Notes: generated by a model from the letters alone, not told the origin. A stretch of 64,000 nucleotides of DNA from Dentipellis sp. KUC8613 (GCA_002286715.1 NSJX01000001.1:2381898-2445897), one strand, 5' to 3'. Shown: positions 45,598-59,590, counted from the stretch's first letter. Translations and numbers: made by a program.

Positions 45598-46565
45598 ATG
45601 GATTTCGAGCAGCACCTTTCGAGGAACCCGTTCCTTGCTCTCGTCGAAAGGCAAGCAGACCACGATGCGGGGCCCGGCGACTCTGCGGATGGTGCTGGTG
45701 GACTCTCAGGTGCCGAAGACGGGGCATCCGGCAGGGCTGCAACGCATCAGGACGAAGGGTATGCATCTGACGGATCAGCCCCGTTCGTCAGTACAACTCC
45801 TCTCCGATTCGATATGTATAGATAGTACTCACCCACGCACCGCAGGACCTGGCAGACTGGATCGTCGCCCCAGACGAAGACTACGTCGTTGCGAACGCAG
45901 GGCACACTATGCCAGCTCAGGTGCAGATTCCCGAGCCCGCGCCCGACGTCGGTGCCGGAGGCGTCACTCTGCGCCGGAGCGAAAGACAAAGAAAGCAAAG
46001 GGCCGCGTGGGGTGTTGCCGTTACGTGTGGTCCCACAAAGGCTGCAAGCCGGAAGCGGAAAGGGAAACCGAAGGCCCGTGTTTTGAGGCTTGAGGACGAC
46101 AACGGCCCTTCCGCTGAAGCTGCACCGGAAGCCGACGATGCCACGGTCAGTACGTCGCAGGCACACAAGAAGCCAAAAGCAAGGAAGAAGAAGGGCAGCA
46201 AAGGGACAAAGAAGGCCGCCCGCGAAGAAAGAAAGGACCCGAAGCCGACGGCGGCGACGTCCCAGCCGCTCCAGGCTTCAAACGGCCAACAGCTCGAAGA
46301 GGACACACAGCCCGCGACGAAGGAGCAGAAGAAGTTCAAGTGCCCCGACTGCGCGTCCATATTCACCCGTCTTGATAGTGCGAAGGAGCACTACCGCAGC
46401 ACTCACCTTGGTGTAGTGTATGCGTGCACCGTCTGCGACCGAGAGCTGATGCGACGTCGCAATCTGGTGGACCATATGCAGAAGCTGCACAGAGGCCACG
46501 ATGTGTCACCGCCACCACTGCCCGACTATGCGAAGCTTGATAATTCGATGTTCGAGGTGATTTGA
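45598..46565 (+). CDS. C2H2 zinc-finger protein with two fingers, 302 aa, 2 exons
   Basis: Exons are 45598-45786 and 45846-46565, with a 59-nt intron (GTCAGT...CGCAG). The start MDFEQHLSRNPFLAL was chosen because a TATA-like element lies 85 bp upstream and the residues before it look non-coding. The N-terminal half is Gly/Ala/Asp-rich, then come two basic blocks (RRSERQRKQR and KKPKARKKKGSKGTKKAARE) that are likely nuclear localisation signals. The C-terminus has FKCPDC...H-X4-H near residues 229-246 and YACTVC...H-X4-H just after, both C-X2-C-X12-H-X4-H. The protein ends shortly after the second finger. A DNA-binding regulator is likely. Its targets are unknown. Confidence 0.82.
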
Positions 46566-47433
46566 GCGAGGCAGGAGAAGCTCAACAAGGTTGAAAGGAA
46601 GGCCTGAGCGGAGGAAGGAGACGTGACGGGCGATGTATTCGTTACTAGTACTGTATTGATGCGTACCGATTCCAGATCGGTTGTTTGACTGTAAAACTTC
46701 TATCATCGCAGCTTTTGCGGCTTTTGTATTGGAACCAATGGCAGGTGGGAGAGAAGAAAGGCCTGATGAGCGTGCACAGAGTTCATTGAACGAGACGATC
46801 GAAGGCTAGGGCACGGCTAACCCCGCAGTTTCCCACGATAGCAATACTACGTACCTTGACGAGGCGCCCACAGTCTTGTTCACGGCGCACACACCATAAG
46901 CTCACTGACCGCTGTAAACACTCAGAAAATTCACCTTCACATGCTCCTCCGCTTCCCATGAATTTCCAACTGTCCCGAGCTCGCCTGCTCCACACCTTCT
47001 CTCACAGACCTCAAAAGATCGTCGCACAGACTCCAAGGAGCCAGAGTCGTTTCCCGACCCACTCGGCTTTAACGCCCCCTAAGATCATCACACACCAATC
47101 GCACGCCCGCGAGACCGCATGAGCAAATCACGGAGCGCTGTGGATGCAGCAGTGTCTGCCCATTGCGCATATAACCGCCCCCGCGTCCGCCACCTCGCGA
47201 CCCATTTCGCGAGATGCTGACGGGCGGATTGCACACTCGCAGCCGCGTGCTGATAGGTGTGCGCTCGGCGGGTCATCAAAATGTGTCTTGGGCATGTGCA
47301 TGAGGACCGGGATCTGGCCGTCCGCGATTTACTGCGAGGCGTTGCAGTGTACGTATATAAGGCGTCCTGCATCTGGCGATTCCTGCAGCTCGAATTTACC
47401 CCCCTCCCCCCTCACGCTACTTATCCTCGCACG
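46566..47433. other. Intergenic region and promoter of the reductase gene
   Basis: No gene is seen. GTATATAAGG near 47351-47360 is a good TATA box about 80 bp before the next ATG. Confidence 0.5.
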
Positions 47434-49112
47434 ATGTCGCAAGCCGCAGCCAAGCGCACCATGACCTACGGTAAGCCCCCAACACCCCGCCGCGTCATCG
47501 TCGATTCCCACTAAATCCAAACGCGATGGATCGACACCGACAGTCCGCCTCGGATCGTCCGGCCTGAAAGTGTCCCGCGTCATCCTCGGGTGCATGTCCT
47601 ACGGCGACAGCCGCTGGCTCAAATGGGTGCTCGACGAGGAGGAGAGCATCACGCAGATCAAGGCGGCCTACGACATGGGCATCCAGACGTTCGACACCTC
47701 GAATGTCCGTCCGTCTGAGCTTCTGGGTGGGAGGAGTCGGTGTCTAATGCTGGCACTAGGTGTACTCGAACGGCCTGGGCGAGGTCGTCCTCGGGAAGGC
47801 AATCAGGCAGCACCAGCTCCCGCGCGACGAGATCGTCGTCATGACCAAGGTCTGTCGTGCCCATCCCGCCTTCTCGTCTTCTCGTCGTCTCACCGCGCGC
47901 TGTGCGCTCTTGCTAGGTGTTCGGCGCGGTGTCCCGCGACGTGAGCGAGCACCTGTACGGGGACACGATCGACGGGAAGGGCTACGTCAACCAGTACGGG
48001 CTCAGCCGCAAGCACATCTTCGACTCGGTCAAGCACAGCCTGGAGCGGCTTGGATTGGACTATATCGATGTGCTGCAGTGTGAGTCGGGCTTCCACCTTC
48101 ATCGAGCGGAGTGGACTGTTTTATGTTTGTGCGTGTGCAGGCCATCGCTTTGATAAGGAGACGCCCATCGAGGAAACAGTGAGTCGGTCGCGTTTACGAA
48201 GTGACCTGAGAAAGTGACGGCGAGTACAGATGCAAGCCCTGCACGACGTCGTGAAAGCAGGCTACGTGCGCTACATCGGCGCGAGCTCCTGCTACGCATG
48301 GGAATGTACGTCCTCCCCCCCCCCTCTCCCCTCCCCTCCCTCCCATCACTCTAATTCCCCCTTTTCCTCCTCGCAGTCCACGCAGCACAAAGTACGTCCC
48401 CTCCGCCGCATATACCACACTCACCAAAACCTCATCTCACCTGATTCTCATCCGGATCCGTGACGCGTGACGGCGCAGACTACGCGCTCGCGCACAACCT
48501 GACGCCCTTCATCTCGATGCAGAACCACTACAACCTGCTCTACCGCGAGGAGGAGCGCGAGATGATGCCCACGCTCAAGGTGCCGTCCTCGTCTGCGCAC
48601 CGGTGCTTAGTACTGATGGGTTTCGAATGCGTGATAGCACCTCGGCGTCGGCGCGATCCCCTGGTCGCCCCTCGCGCGCGGGCACCTCACGCGGCCGTTC
48701 GGCGAGAGCACGCTCAGGGCGGGGTCGGACCCGTACGTATACATCCCCCCCACGCTACCTTTTTGCACCAGTTTCCTGACCTCCTAACTTTCTCTTTCAA
48801 GGTGGGGCATGGCCTACGCCGGCGGCGCGTCGAAGGAGATCATCGACCGGTAAGCCCTCCCTTCTCAGCCCCTCCCCCTCACGCTGACACACACACAGCG
48901 TCGAGCATCTCGCGCAAAAGAAACACATCAGCATGGCACAGCTCGCGCTCGCGTGGCTGCTGCACCAGGACGGCGTGTGCGCGCCGGTCGTCGGCACGAC
49001 GTCCGCCGCGAAGCTGCGCGACACGCTCCGGGGGCTCGACGTCGCGCTGACGGCCGACGAGGTGGGATACTTGGCGCAGGCGTATGTACCGCGGGGGGTG
49101 TTTGGACATTAG
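47434..49112 (+). CDS. Aldo/keto reductase, 345 aa, 11 exons
   Basis: Exons are 47434-47470, 47544-47704, 47760-47849, 47917-48079, 48141-48178, 48230-48305, 48377-48391, 48479-48579, 48638-48732, 48802-48849 and 48899-49112. Exon 7 is 15 nt. The catalytic tetrad is present: Asp63 and Tyr68 in TFDTSNVYSNG, Lys96 in VVMTK and His152 in QCHRFD. The NADPH-site motif near the C-terminus reads APVVGTTSAAKLRDTL. The segment NLTPFISMQNHYNLLYREEE and PWSPLARGHLTRP are typical of the fungal aryl-alcohol-dehydrogenase-like AKR group. It probably reduces aldehydes or ketones in the cytosol. White-rot and other wood- or litter-decaying fungi keep several such genes, but the substrate is not readable here. 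Confidence 0.94.
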
Positions 49113-49388
49113 GTTGTGTGGGTGGGGGAGGGGGGGAGGGGGGATGGTGTGGTATTATTTGTTGTCACGGTGTCTGCGAAGGTCGTACCTCGCGTGAATG
49201 GAGTGGAGGAGAGTAATTGCAAGTACTTATGATGATTGTTGTCCGGGTTCGTTCCAGCGCGTGCGGTGTGTGTCCGGGCGATAGAAGGACGTCGCTGAGA
49301 AACGACAGCGTCCGCACCGCGCCGCGCAACCAGAGCGCAACTATACGCATAATGATATGCGATGAGTGCGAATATGGCTCGGCTCGGA

Positions 49389-49461
49389 TAAGCCTCCGTG
49401 GTTACAATTAGTTAGCCTCCGTGTGTATGTACAACTAGTTAGCCTCCGTGGTCACAACAAG
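49389..49461. repeat. Three copies of a TTAGCCTCCGTG-containing unit
   Basis: AGCCTCCGTG occurs at 49391, 49414 and 49441, each followed by an ACAA-containing spacer. The spacing is 23 and 27 bp. Confidence 0.7.
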
Positions 49462-52400
49462 TATCAAGTAGCTCTTTCGAACGAATCACAAGACTACTCA
49501 GAAGCCAGCGACATGATCGAAACATCATTGACACGCAGCAAACAGATTAAAGTGCCTCCTGGCGGGTCCGGTGTGTCATTTGGGTCAGCAGGATGTGGGG
49601 GTTGTAGGAGGAAAGGGCAGATGGCTGACTTTATCTTTGGGAGTGCCGTTGCCATTGCCGGGGGGCAGAGACGACGGTGTACATATTGAAATTATTATTG
49701 GGAGCGGAGCAGTCGACCTCACGCACCCGCGTGCATGAGAGCCTGAGATGGCTCGATCATGGATCGCGCTGAGGCTTGCTCCAAGCCGCCACGGCTCGAT
49801 TGCAAAGGAACAGAGCGAGACTCGGACGGGGGCGCAAGACGAGAGCACGAGTCGGAGCAGAATGGATGGATCCAGAGTCCGAAATCCGGTGAGCCTCCAG
49901 CCACTGCAAAATCAAGCCTTCCGTCCGCACGAACAACGAAACAACGAAACAACGAACAATTCCCCCCACCCGTCGCGAGCGCATTCCCCAGTGCCGAGCC
50001 TCGACGCGGGACGACTGGGGCGCGAAATGCACTGGCAGCGGCGCCGTAGCCAAGCGACCAGCCTGGCATTCAACGCACCCTCCCGCCTCCACGACTAGAG
50101 ATTGGAGACAAGAGACCAGAGGCAGAGTTTTCGTCTACACACTTCTGCTTCTGCTTCCGGAATCTGGGATCTGCTGTCTGGGTCGCGCGGGCGGGGAGGC
50201 CTGGCGCCATTATTATAATCATTGGTGAGAGAGCAATGGGACGGCGTGGAGTCTGAGATCGATCGAAGAGGGGGGACCGTACGACCGTCTTGATCATGCC
50301 GATGCTCCCCCCTCCTGCCCGGCACGCGCATCGCAGAAGAGGAGGAAAAGAGCGAGTGCGAGCAGTGGAGGGGGAGCAGGTCGAAGCGCGAAGCGAAGGC
50401 CTGTAGAGTCGAAGGAATCCATTTGCGCGACTCGGATTAGCACTTGCACCCATAATAAACGAGAGCCGTGTCGCCGACAGAATAGCGTCACGGTGTCGTC
50501 CGAGGGTTCCGTTTCGACAGCTGACAGAATTTCGGGGGTGTGTACGGTCTTCGAGACGCTTGGACAGGCCACGGTCCTCCGGATGCCAGAGGTTGTGCGC
50601 AAGCACGATACATAGGCTAAAGACTGGACGTGTTCTGTTAATCTTCTATGGATGAGAAGGACAGCAAAGGCATGAGCGTCCGAGCCATCGTACGACGAGG
50701 AGAGCCTGGCCGTGGGGCGAAGCGGAAGCAAAAGCGTGGGACCCGTGACGGCCACGTCGAGCAGAAAGTTCCGGCTCGCTGTTCGCCTTCGATGCAAAAA
50801 ATCGACCCACCTCTGCGTCTCTGAATCATGCATAGCTCGCGTGGATTTTGAAAAGCTCTAGAAAATGGCGGCGGGCTCGGGGCGCCGTTGACTCTGGCGA
50901 TGTCAGTAAGGTGTTTGGAGGTGGCTAAGATGACTGTTGTGAGCCTGGAGCATTTAATTTGGTCTGAGGTTCGTCGTCGTTGTATCGGATTATTTTTTGT
51001 ACTTACTTGGTGTAACTTCCTCTGACTAGGTGTGGATGAGCTGAGCTAGCCCACGAATAGGAAGTAGCTTCCTCTAGTGGGTGGCGGGTGTAATCCATAT
51101 TGTGTTGCGTTACGACGGAGTGGCCTGGCCTCTCGTTCCTCGAAGTCGAGACAAGCAACCAAGCTTACTGTACCTATGCTCATGGATCCTGAGTCAAAGT
51201 CGGTACAGCGGAGGCACCGACGCGGCCAGGACAAGCCATGGACGTGCCGCCGCCGTGCGTCAGCCCGCGCACCATGTGCAGCGATGCCGCCATCATTGCG
51301 AGTTGCGACGCTGCGGATTGCGGAGGCCGCAGCGACGTGGAGGCCATCAGCACTCGTCACCGCAGCGGGCTGTTCTCTCCACATCCAAGCATGCAATTAC
51401 CTCAATAGCACACACCATCCACCCACCCATCCGACCGACTCGCACTTGGCGTCGATGTCCCTCTCGCCGAACCGCTCGCTGCCCAGCAGCGCACCATTCT
51501 CCGCGAACCGGGCGCCCTCCCGCGATCACGACCCGCGCCCAGGACGACGTCCGCCAAGGTTCGCATATCGCCCGCCACGCTCCATCTGGCATCCCCATGC
51601 ATGCATCTCGCATCGCCCATCTCCATCTCATCTGTCAATCTCACAATCATCTTCATAATTCATATTCGTATTCATAGCAGACTCCACACGCCCGTCCGCA
51701 TCTGGACTCCCGTTGCGGAGACGGCGATGGCGACCGGAGCCGAGAGCACGCCCCGCGGCGGTCCTTTGATTGCATGCAATTGCGTTCATTATGATGCACA
51801 GATCATGGCGTGGCGCGTTGCGATGGCGGGCCTTCGTTCATCGGGCTCGGGCTCGGATGTCCCTCAAAGTCTGCGGCCCGCAGCGAGGATCACACAACTG
51901 CGCTGATGATGATGTCCTGCCGTCTCAATCGCAAGTCGCCAGTACCCCGCCACCAGGGCCGCTGGCATGCGCACGCACGCGCAGAGCGCTGGTCCTTCCC
52001 CGATCGAGGCGTGCTGGGCCCGTCCCGGCGGCGGAGGGACCGGCCGCACGCGTCGTGGAGACGGACGAGCGCACACCGGTGGCGCATGCGCAGGCGCCCA
52101 CGCATACGGATTGGATGCCATTGCTGGAGCAGTGCGATTGGAATGCATGCTGTCGACGCGGGGAGGATCGCCGGACCTAAGCTTTGCCATCATGGCGCGA
52201 CGTGCGCGAGTACACGTCCGCCTGCCTTTATGGTCTGGGCTCGGCGCGTCGGTGGAGGCGAATAGGCTTTCGGCGGGAGGAGCGTCGATGGCCACATACG
52301 CGCGAGCTGTGCCCGGCCTCGACGTCGGGCCTTCCTCGATCGCGATCGCGCACCTATACGGGTATCTCGCCTCCCTTGATTAGATATCCGTCATGTCCCT

Positions 52401-53756
52401 GCTCATCACGGATGCCTGCCCAGTCCGACGGATGTCGCCTTAGGCTCGCCATCATCATGCATGCGCACAGGCTATGTTTTTTTCTTGATGATGACTAGTC
52501 CAAGTCTCCTTCCGCTTGGCCGTGCGCATCTGGTAAGCTTCTTCCTCCCTTCTCAACGCTCGCGCTCATAACCAAGCAGCTGGTGCCCCATACAGGACTC
52601 AAAGCGCAACACGTGCGCTCCCTAAAGAGAGCCGCGCACATAAAATTCTATATGGCAGCCGCGCGGCGGCGCGCTGCAGCTGGCTTGTCGCTCGCTCACC
52701 CACGGCCAGTAGCGCTCGTCCGACCGTCGGCCTGCGGCATCTCGTAATACCACCTCACTCCTACCTCCCCCTCGGCACCAGTACATGACAGAATGCCCAA
52801 CAGGATCGGGCCCACAGGCGCCTACACCGAAGAGCCCACCGCCCGCCGATGGTTCACGAGCGTCAAGCTCGAGGAACAGGACAGGACAGGCGGCAGAAGA
52901 GCCCATAGACTTCACGTTGACGTTAAGCTATAGCTAAGCACGCACGCCGGCGACTAATCTCACAAACGCATCTTCGTCTGCGCTTCTCGTCCTCCTCCTG
53001 CTCTCCGAGTCTTAGGTATGTAGCGCCCAGTGCCCTGCGGGCGTCTGCAGTTCGAACTGCGAACCGCGGTGCCTTTCCATAAAGGGCGGCGGCCCGCAAG
53101 ACGAGGACTGCATGGCGCGCTGGCGGGCATCATCGTGCCAACGGGGCATCGCCCTGGACCGTCGCCAGGGACCTTCCTGACACGACATCGGTGCAGTGCA
53201 TGTAGCATGTACTCGCTGTCTGACTCTGACGCCCGCATACAATCGCGCGTTCGGAATCTCGCGGCGCGCTCGCGCTCGGTGCAGAGGGCGCATTACCTCC
53301 GCTGGCCATGGCGCAGGATGTTGATGTCGATGTCTCATTGGGATCCTTTGATCAGGATCACGACGTGACAGAAGCCGCCGTTGGCGTGTCTCTCGCCCTG
53401 GATGGGCACGGGTGGACGGCCGACGGTGCGCACCACCGATACCTATGCGCATGCGATAGAACGAAAACGAGGACGAGGTTTGTTTTGTCTGGTCACAGCT
53501 GGGTACGCAAACGCAAATGCAAACTGACCTCTAGCTTATTTTTACCCCCACTCCCACTCACGCGCACGCCTCTTCCTTCTTCCTTCTTCCATCCCCCAGC
53601 CAGTGCAGCGTGGCATGACGTATTACGCACCGACGCGCTTCCTTCCGCATATGTCCCCCCTTGCCATCTATGCTCGCCCTCGGCCGCTCCGGCGCTGGCG
53701 TCGCTGGCAATTTGCGCGGCGGTGGCGGCCGCGCGCGCGGGGACCCACGGTGCACA

Positions 53757-53829
53757 TCTATCTGTCTGTCTTTCTATATCTATCTATCTCTATCTATCTT
53801 TGTTCATATACGTACGTACGTACGTATGT
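53757..53829. repeat. TCTA/TCTG and ACGT microsatellite
   Basis: A TATC/TCTG-rich tract runs into an uninterrupted CGTA run (53809-53827). Confidence 0.85.
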
Positions 53830-55218
53830 GAAGTGGTCAACGGTGAATGTTCTTCCGCTAATTCGACGCAAGATATCAGCGTGGGCGTTGGGGCATCTAT
53901 ATCTGTTTGTTTGCGGTAGACTTGGTGTAGGGTTTCGTGAGGTCCGCTGGAGACTCCAGGTTCGTCTTCACCCTATGCGTACAGACGCTGCTGCTGGGCC
54001 GCTTGGGATCGTGCGGACGACCGCATACTTACCGCACCTCGCATCGACGCCTAATACGCAGGAAGCAGGAAGCTCATCTGAATCATCAAGCTTCTCGCCT
54101 TATGGAAGACAGGACAAAATTAGCCATGTCCACGCTTCTTCTTCTTCTTCAATATGGAGCAATCCCCCTTTCCCCTTCTCCCCTGTTCAACGTTCAACCA
54201 TAATCACCCTTGCGCGCCGCGGGCTGATATAGTGTATTGCGCATGTATACGACGCCGAGCGCGCGGTGCGTTCTCCGTCCCCCGTCCCCCGTCCCCCGTC
54301 TTCCCATCCTCTTCTGCTTAGACTCGGATATATCGAATGTTGAATGTTGAATGTTGAACGACTGACGCTTTGAATGATAGATTGATTGCTGATTGCTGAT
54401 TGCTGATTGTTGATTTGGGGGAGAAGCTCAAGGGAAGAGGGGATCGTTGATGATCATGTCATACGTACGGTTGATCGTGTATACTATACTGCCCATGGGT
54501 GATTGGGATTCCTTTTGCGTGCGAGCGAGCGAGCGAGGGGTGGGTTCACGTTGTGTTGTGTTGTGCGCCTTGTATGTATCGTTGAAAGTGTGTTCGAGGT
54601 GAGTGTGGTCTTTCGGCGGGAACGGATAGTGTTTGATATTTTATTTTTATTTATTCTAGCGGGCGAATGTGTCAGTGTTCACCGATTTTTCTTTTCGCCA
54701 AACCACCGACATATCCTGGATTTCCTTGGTCTGCATTGACTGTCGTCAATCGCGCACCCACCGTAAGTAGTATACGTCAAAATCAACGCACGCGAGCCGC
54801 TTGCAGCCATGCAGACCTCGATTTTTGTTTTTACCAACATATCAACCTCCGGCCTCCCCGCCCCGAGGCACCAGTGCAGAACCTCTATCGTTCACACCAC
54901 CCTACACCTCCCGCCTCGCATCCCCCCCCCCTCCCCCTCTCACCAAAAAAAAAACACATCCTTCGAAGCGCCAGGCCATCAGCCGATCCGGATCGCCGTC
55001 CACCACAACACGCTGGAACGACAATCACATCTGGACATCACACCGATGCATGAACGCACGAACGCAACATTCCGATGCCGTAAGTGCCGTGAACGCGACC
55101 TCGATCGTGGTCAGCGCGCATCTCGTGATCTCATCATGATCATTGCGTTCTGAGTCGGTGCATCGCCGTTGACACGGGAGAGGGAGAGGGATTCTAGACG
55201 CAGGCGCTTGGGCTTGGG

Positions 55219-55264
55219 TGTGTGGAATCTGGATGTGTGGAATCTGGATGTGTGGAATCTGGAT
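55219..55264. repeat. 15-bp tandem repeat, three copies
   Basis: TGTGTGGAATCTGGA is repeated three times in a row without change. Confidence 0.9.
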
Positions 55265-56201
55265 GATACAGACCGAGGAGGTGGGGGCGAGGGTGCGGAC
55301 GCCAGGGGAGGGTGCAGAAGGGGAAGAGGGTGCGGACGCCAAGGGAGAAGGCGACGCAGATGCTGACGCTGGCCAAGGGAAGGAAGCAAAGAAGGATGAG
55401 CTGGCGCTCGCGAGTGCCAGTGCAAGTGTAAGCGTTCGCGCTCTGGGGTGTGTAAGCCTCTTTTTCATTTTGGCGCCGAAGGAAGAATGAGCGTCTATGG
55501 GGGGAATGGTAGTGGCGAGCGGGGTGCGGATGCCGAAGGAGGAGGAAGAGGAGGGTGAGGAGGAGGGTGTACGCGTGGTCGCGGTGCTGGAAGGAAGGAA
55601 TGAACGAAGGTGTGTAAGCTGTAAGTACTTCATATTCGGATTCGAATTCGGAATCATCGCGTCAACAGGACTCGACCTTGAGCCCGTCAATGTTCGAACG
55701 CGAACGCGAACACCAACGTTACCGACAACCCATCGCCAGCCAAACCGACACTACTACAAGGAACCGGCGCGGGCACGGTACCCCATAATTAAGGCCCAAG
55801 GCCCACCTCTCCCCACCTGCTGTCCGTTGTCCGTGAGTCACCCCACCCGTCGCCATCACCATCACTAGCACGCGTCATGACCGTGACGGGATCCATCAAC
55901 GAGCACAACCACCACCACCTCAACGCTTAACTCCTTGCCACCGCCACCGCCCCACCGCCACTTGTCCTGCCATGTCGTCTGAATCTGCAAAACAAACAAC
56001 ACGCGACACGCGACACGCGACACGAGTAACGCGCGACTGTATGTCGCGTGCCGTAACAAAGTTCAAGTCCAAGTGCGTACCTGGATAGATAGATCTGGAT
56101 CCATCACGGCATCGACGCCTCGGGCCTTTTCTTGGTATGTCGTGTGTCGTGTATCGTGTGAGGCGGGATCACGGGTGTGGGCTGGCATCGCCGCGGGTGC
56201 A

Positions 56202-56319
56202 CAGGACGCAGGATAGGATGCAGGACGTACGATAGGATGCAGGACGTACGATAGGCCGCAGGACGTATGATAGGATGCAGGACGTATGATAGGATGCAGG
56301 ACGTATGATAGGATGCAGG
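56202..56319. repeat. 19-bp tandem array, about six units
   Basis: The unit is GATAGGATGCAGGACGTAY, with Y alternating between C in the left units and T in the right ones. One unit has GGCCGCAGG. Confidence 0.9.
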
Positions 56320-56440
56320 GTGTTGGCGCGGGGGAGATCCGCGTGAGGGAGGTGAGGGGCGCGTTTTGATCTTGGGACGGGGCGATTCAGACGGAGTTTG
56401 CCTGTTCTCACCCGCCGCCCGTCCCGATCTGTTTCGGGTG

Positions 56441-56508
56441 TCTGTGTCTGTGTCTGTGTCTGTGTCTGTGCTTTCAGGTTCGTGTTCGTGTTCGTGTTCG
56501 TGTTCGTT
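56441..56508. repeat. TCTGTG and GTTCGT microsatellites
   Basis: Five TCTGTG-type units are followed by five GTTCGT-type units. Confidence 0.85.
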
Positions 56509-59136
56509 TGGTATGGCAGTACCGCGGTGGTTGGAATTTGAAGTTGTCAACCAGCCAGCCAGTCAGTTAGGTTGGGGGTTCAAGCTTCAAGGTCGGACGT
56601 ACGGCGTGCAGGTTGAGTTATTTAACGTCGTGATTCTGCAAGCCATTCAATTTGACGATTTCAAAAAGCCATATCCTGTACTTACCTGCGACCCGACCCG
56701 ACTTCTTCGGCACCGACGACAACCACACGTGCCATCACTCATCGACCACGCACACGCGGTCAGGCTCTGAGTACTGAGTCCTCGCGCGCCAAGAGCAAAG
56801 GCCACACCACCCCGATATCAGCGCCTACATCCATAGGTATGTAGCACACGACCCGATGCTGAAAGAGGCGCCCGGTGCGCTTCCCCGATATCGCCAATTT
56901 GGCACCAGGGAACGAATTCGGATCCAGGGGACCAATTCGAAGGGCAAGGGCAGGGGTATGCATGCGTTCCCGATGTCGATGTGGGCGTCTATCGGTCCGT
57001 AGAGTCTAACTCTAAGACGTCGATGTGTGCATGGAGGGCGGAGAGTCCGAGTGCACCGGTCCCGCACCGCAATCTCCGTGTGCGCGCGCCTGTGATGGTT
57101 GTTCGGCGAGTGAGTGAGGGCTCGTCGACGTCGACGTCGGTGCCGTACGTATACGTACCAGCACGACTCAGACTCGGGCCTGTGCAGCCCGCACACGCAC
57201 TGGCACTGAGCGCCATGTGGTGCCGCACCGCGCTGGCGCCAATAGTGGAAGATGGGCATGGGTATGCTTCGCCGAAGCAGACGTAGACGTCAATGAATGT
57301 CGATCGCGGCGTCTATTCTGCTCGAGGAGTACTTACTGGGTACTAGTGGGCAGGTACGTGTACGGCATCCGCGTGGGCGTCTGTTCAGCAGCTGCAGGGT
57401 ACGCGTACGTATCCAGTACAGCGCTCGTCGCCGGGGAGGCCGAGCGCAGCCGTAGGTAGGGTCCGAGTTGTTGGCTTTGCAAATGCAGATGTACGCGCGT
57501 CCGAGTCGTGCTTGAGGTCGGGGTCGGGGTTTGCGATTGGGAGCGTGTGGGCGTGGGCCGCCGGGAGTACTACTACTAGTGCTGTGTAAGCGCTTTGGGT
57601 AGAAGGCTAACTGTAATTTAGATAGAATGAATAAATAATAATGCAATGGAATGAAGTGAAGCAAGGAATGGAAAGGCTGCTCGTGCGGGATATCATGTGA
57701 ATTGTGCGTCGAAATCGCACTGCTGAGACTAGCTAGGTATGTATCGACGGGCCCGGGCGTAGCATGCGCACGTTCACATTCATTCGCTTGGAAATTCGCA
57801 AAGCAGGCGATGCGTTGCACCCTGCCCGCGAGCCCAGCGCTTGAGTCGAACTTCGCAAATCGAATGGCGCTTCGAGCGTTTGGCCAGGATGAACTAGAAC
57901 TCGTCAGTGCATCGGACCTTCACCACCTCCGCCTCCATTCCTCCCCACACGGCACCACAACACCATGCCGCCATAACCTCACGATCAGTCCAAACCGAGC
58001 ATCCAAGACCATCCGAACGTCCGAGATATTAAACGCAACCGGCGGGCTCACCGTCACCATCGCCGTCGCGTCCATGTGCATCTGCATCTGCGCCGCCTCC
58101 GAGTGACCACCTTGCCACGACAATCACGACACCGCCGCTTTGCAAGACTTGGCGGGCCCGCGTCCTCCCCTGGCCGCACCTGAGCCTGTGAGCCCGTTAG
58201 TAGCATTGACGTCAGTCTAAGATGTAGAATACAAAATGCATCATACAAGACGAAACGCATCTCCGAGGCGCCCCGCACGGCCTCCGAATTTCACCACGGA
58301 CTCCAAGCCCCGTGCTCGAGCGTGAACAGTGGTACAGGTACAGGCATCCGAAGATTCACCACGACCACGGCCAGCGATTGATCATCCCACTGGATTATTG
58401 ACCACTGACCAACTCTCGACCGAGCACGAGCTCGAGTCTTCGACAACATTTACCCCACCACGCACCCGCCACCCGCCACCCGCGACGCACCTTCCCAATG
58501 CGGCCGCATAGGACGCACCTCAACGCACGAACGAATGAACGAACGATGATGATGATGCCGGCAGCGCGGGGGAAGCGCCGCCCCGAAAGGCACCCGCACC
58601 CGCACCAACCCAGCCGCGGCGCACGCGCGATGCCGTACTCTAGTACTTACTCACTTATCGCAAATTCTGGATCTCGCTTGTGCTTGCGGTGGCTGCAAAC
58701 CGCGGAAGCGGAAGCGGAGGTAGATTGCGATATTGGATTTAGATGGATCTGATTTATGTATGGAATCGTGATATCGATCTGGCTCTGGTCGTTGATCTGG
58801 CTCTTGCGGGAGCTGTAAATGGTAAATTGCCACTGGTGCAAGCGATGGAGCCGGGGCGGATGGCAGCCTGGCCCGATGCACCCGAACACACGAACACACG
58901 AACAAGCGCACAAACGAACGAACGAGCGAGGGCATGATGATGCTGATGATGATGATGGGCTGGCGGCTTCTGTGCCTGTAGGCTGTGGGGTGCACATGCG
59001 CATGTGCTGGTGCTGGTGGCACGACATACTTACGACTCGGAGGCGGGAGAACAGAACGGCGACGGCGACGGGTCTAAGTGTGTTGAGGGGCGGGGATGGT
59101 GATGCGAGATGCGAGATGCGAGGTGTTAACGTTACG

Positions 59137-59590
59137 TTGATGTCCAAGGCCTGAGCAGCTGCCGCGCGGTTCAGGAATCGAAATCGAACTGAGCAGGTAG
59201 CTGACGCGTCGACATCGAAGTCAGCGTTCACGTTGACGTGGGCATTGGTAACAGCAGCAGCGGTAGTAGCGGAAAAACGAATCGACAACGGTTCGAGCTG
59301 GGACGTGTCAGGCTGCAATGATGTGGGCCTCGGAGCCAGAGATGGCTGATGGCCTACTACACCTAGGTAGCTGCGGCGCGGTACGTCGGTTTACAGCGCA
59401 GTCGAAGTCGATGTTGGCATTGGCGAGCGGTGGCGGAAAACAACGCAAAACAGGATACAAGATATCGATGCCGACAACCTGCTGCGGACCCGTACCATGC
59501 TGATGTCCAAGACCCAGCTGCGGCGCGGTCGACAAACCTGACAGAGCAAAGTAAGTAGCTGGCGCGTCGATGTCGTCGCCGACGCGAGCC
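59137..59590. repeat. Pair of degenerate direct repeats of about 85-90 bp
   Basis: The two segments starting near 59137 and 59499 share, in order, TGATGTCCAAG, CAGCTGC-GCGCGGT, a TGA-GAGCA block and GTAGCTG-CGCGTCGA. A shorter third relative (AGCTGCGGCGCGGT) lies at 59369. Confidence 0.55.

Noticed and set aside
49719..50833. Overlapping ORFs of 110-180 codons on both strands
   Set aside because: Arg/Ser/Pro-rich composition, no splice structure, and open in several frames at once, as expected for GC-rich noncoding DNA.
55025..55690. 221-codon minus-strand ORF with Ser/Pro repeats
   Set aside because: It is created by the 15-bp tandem repeat and GC-rich low-complexity sequence. No start context or domain.
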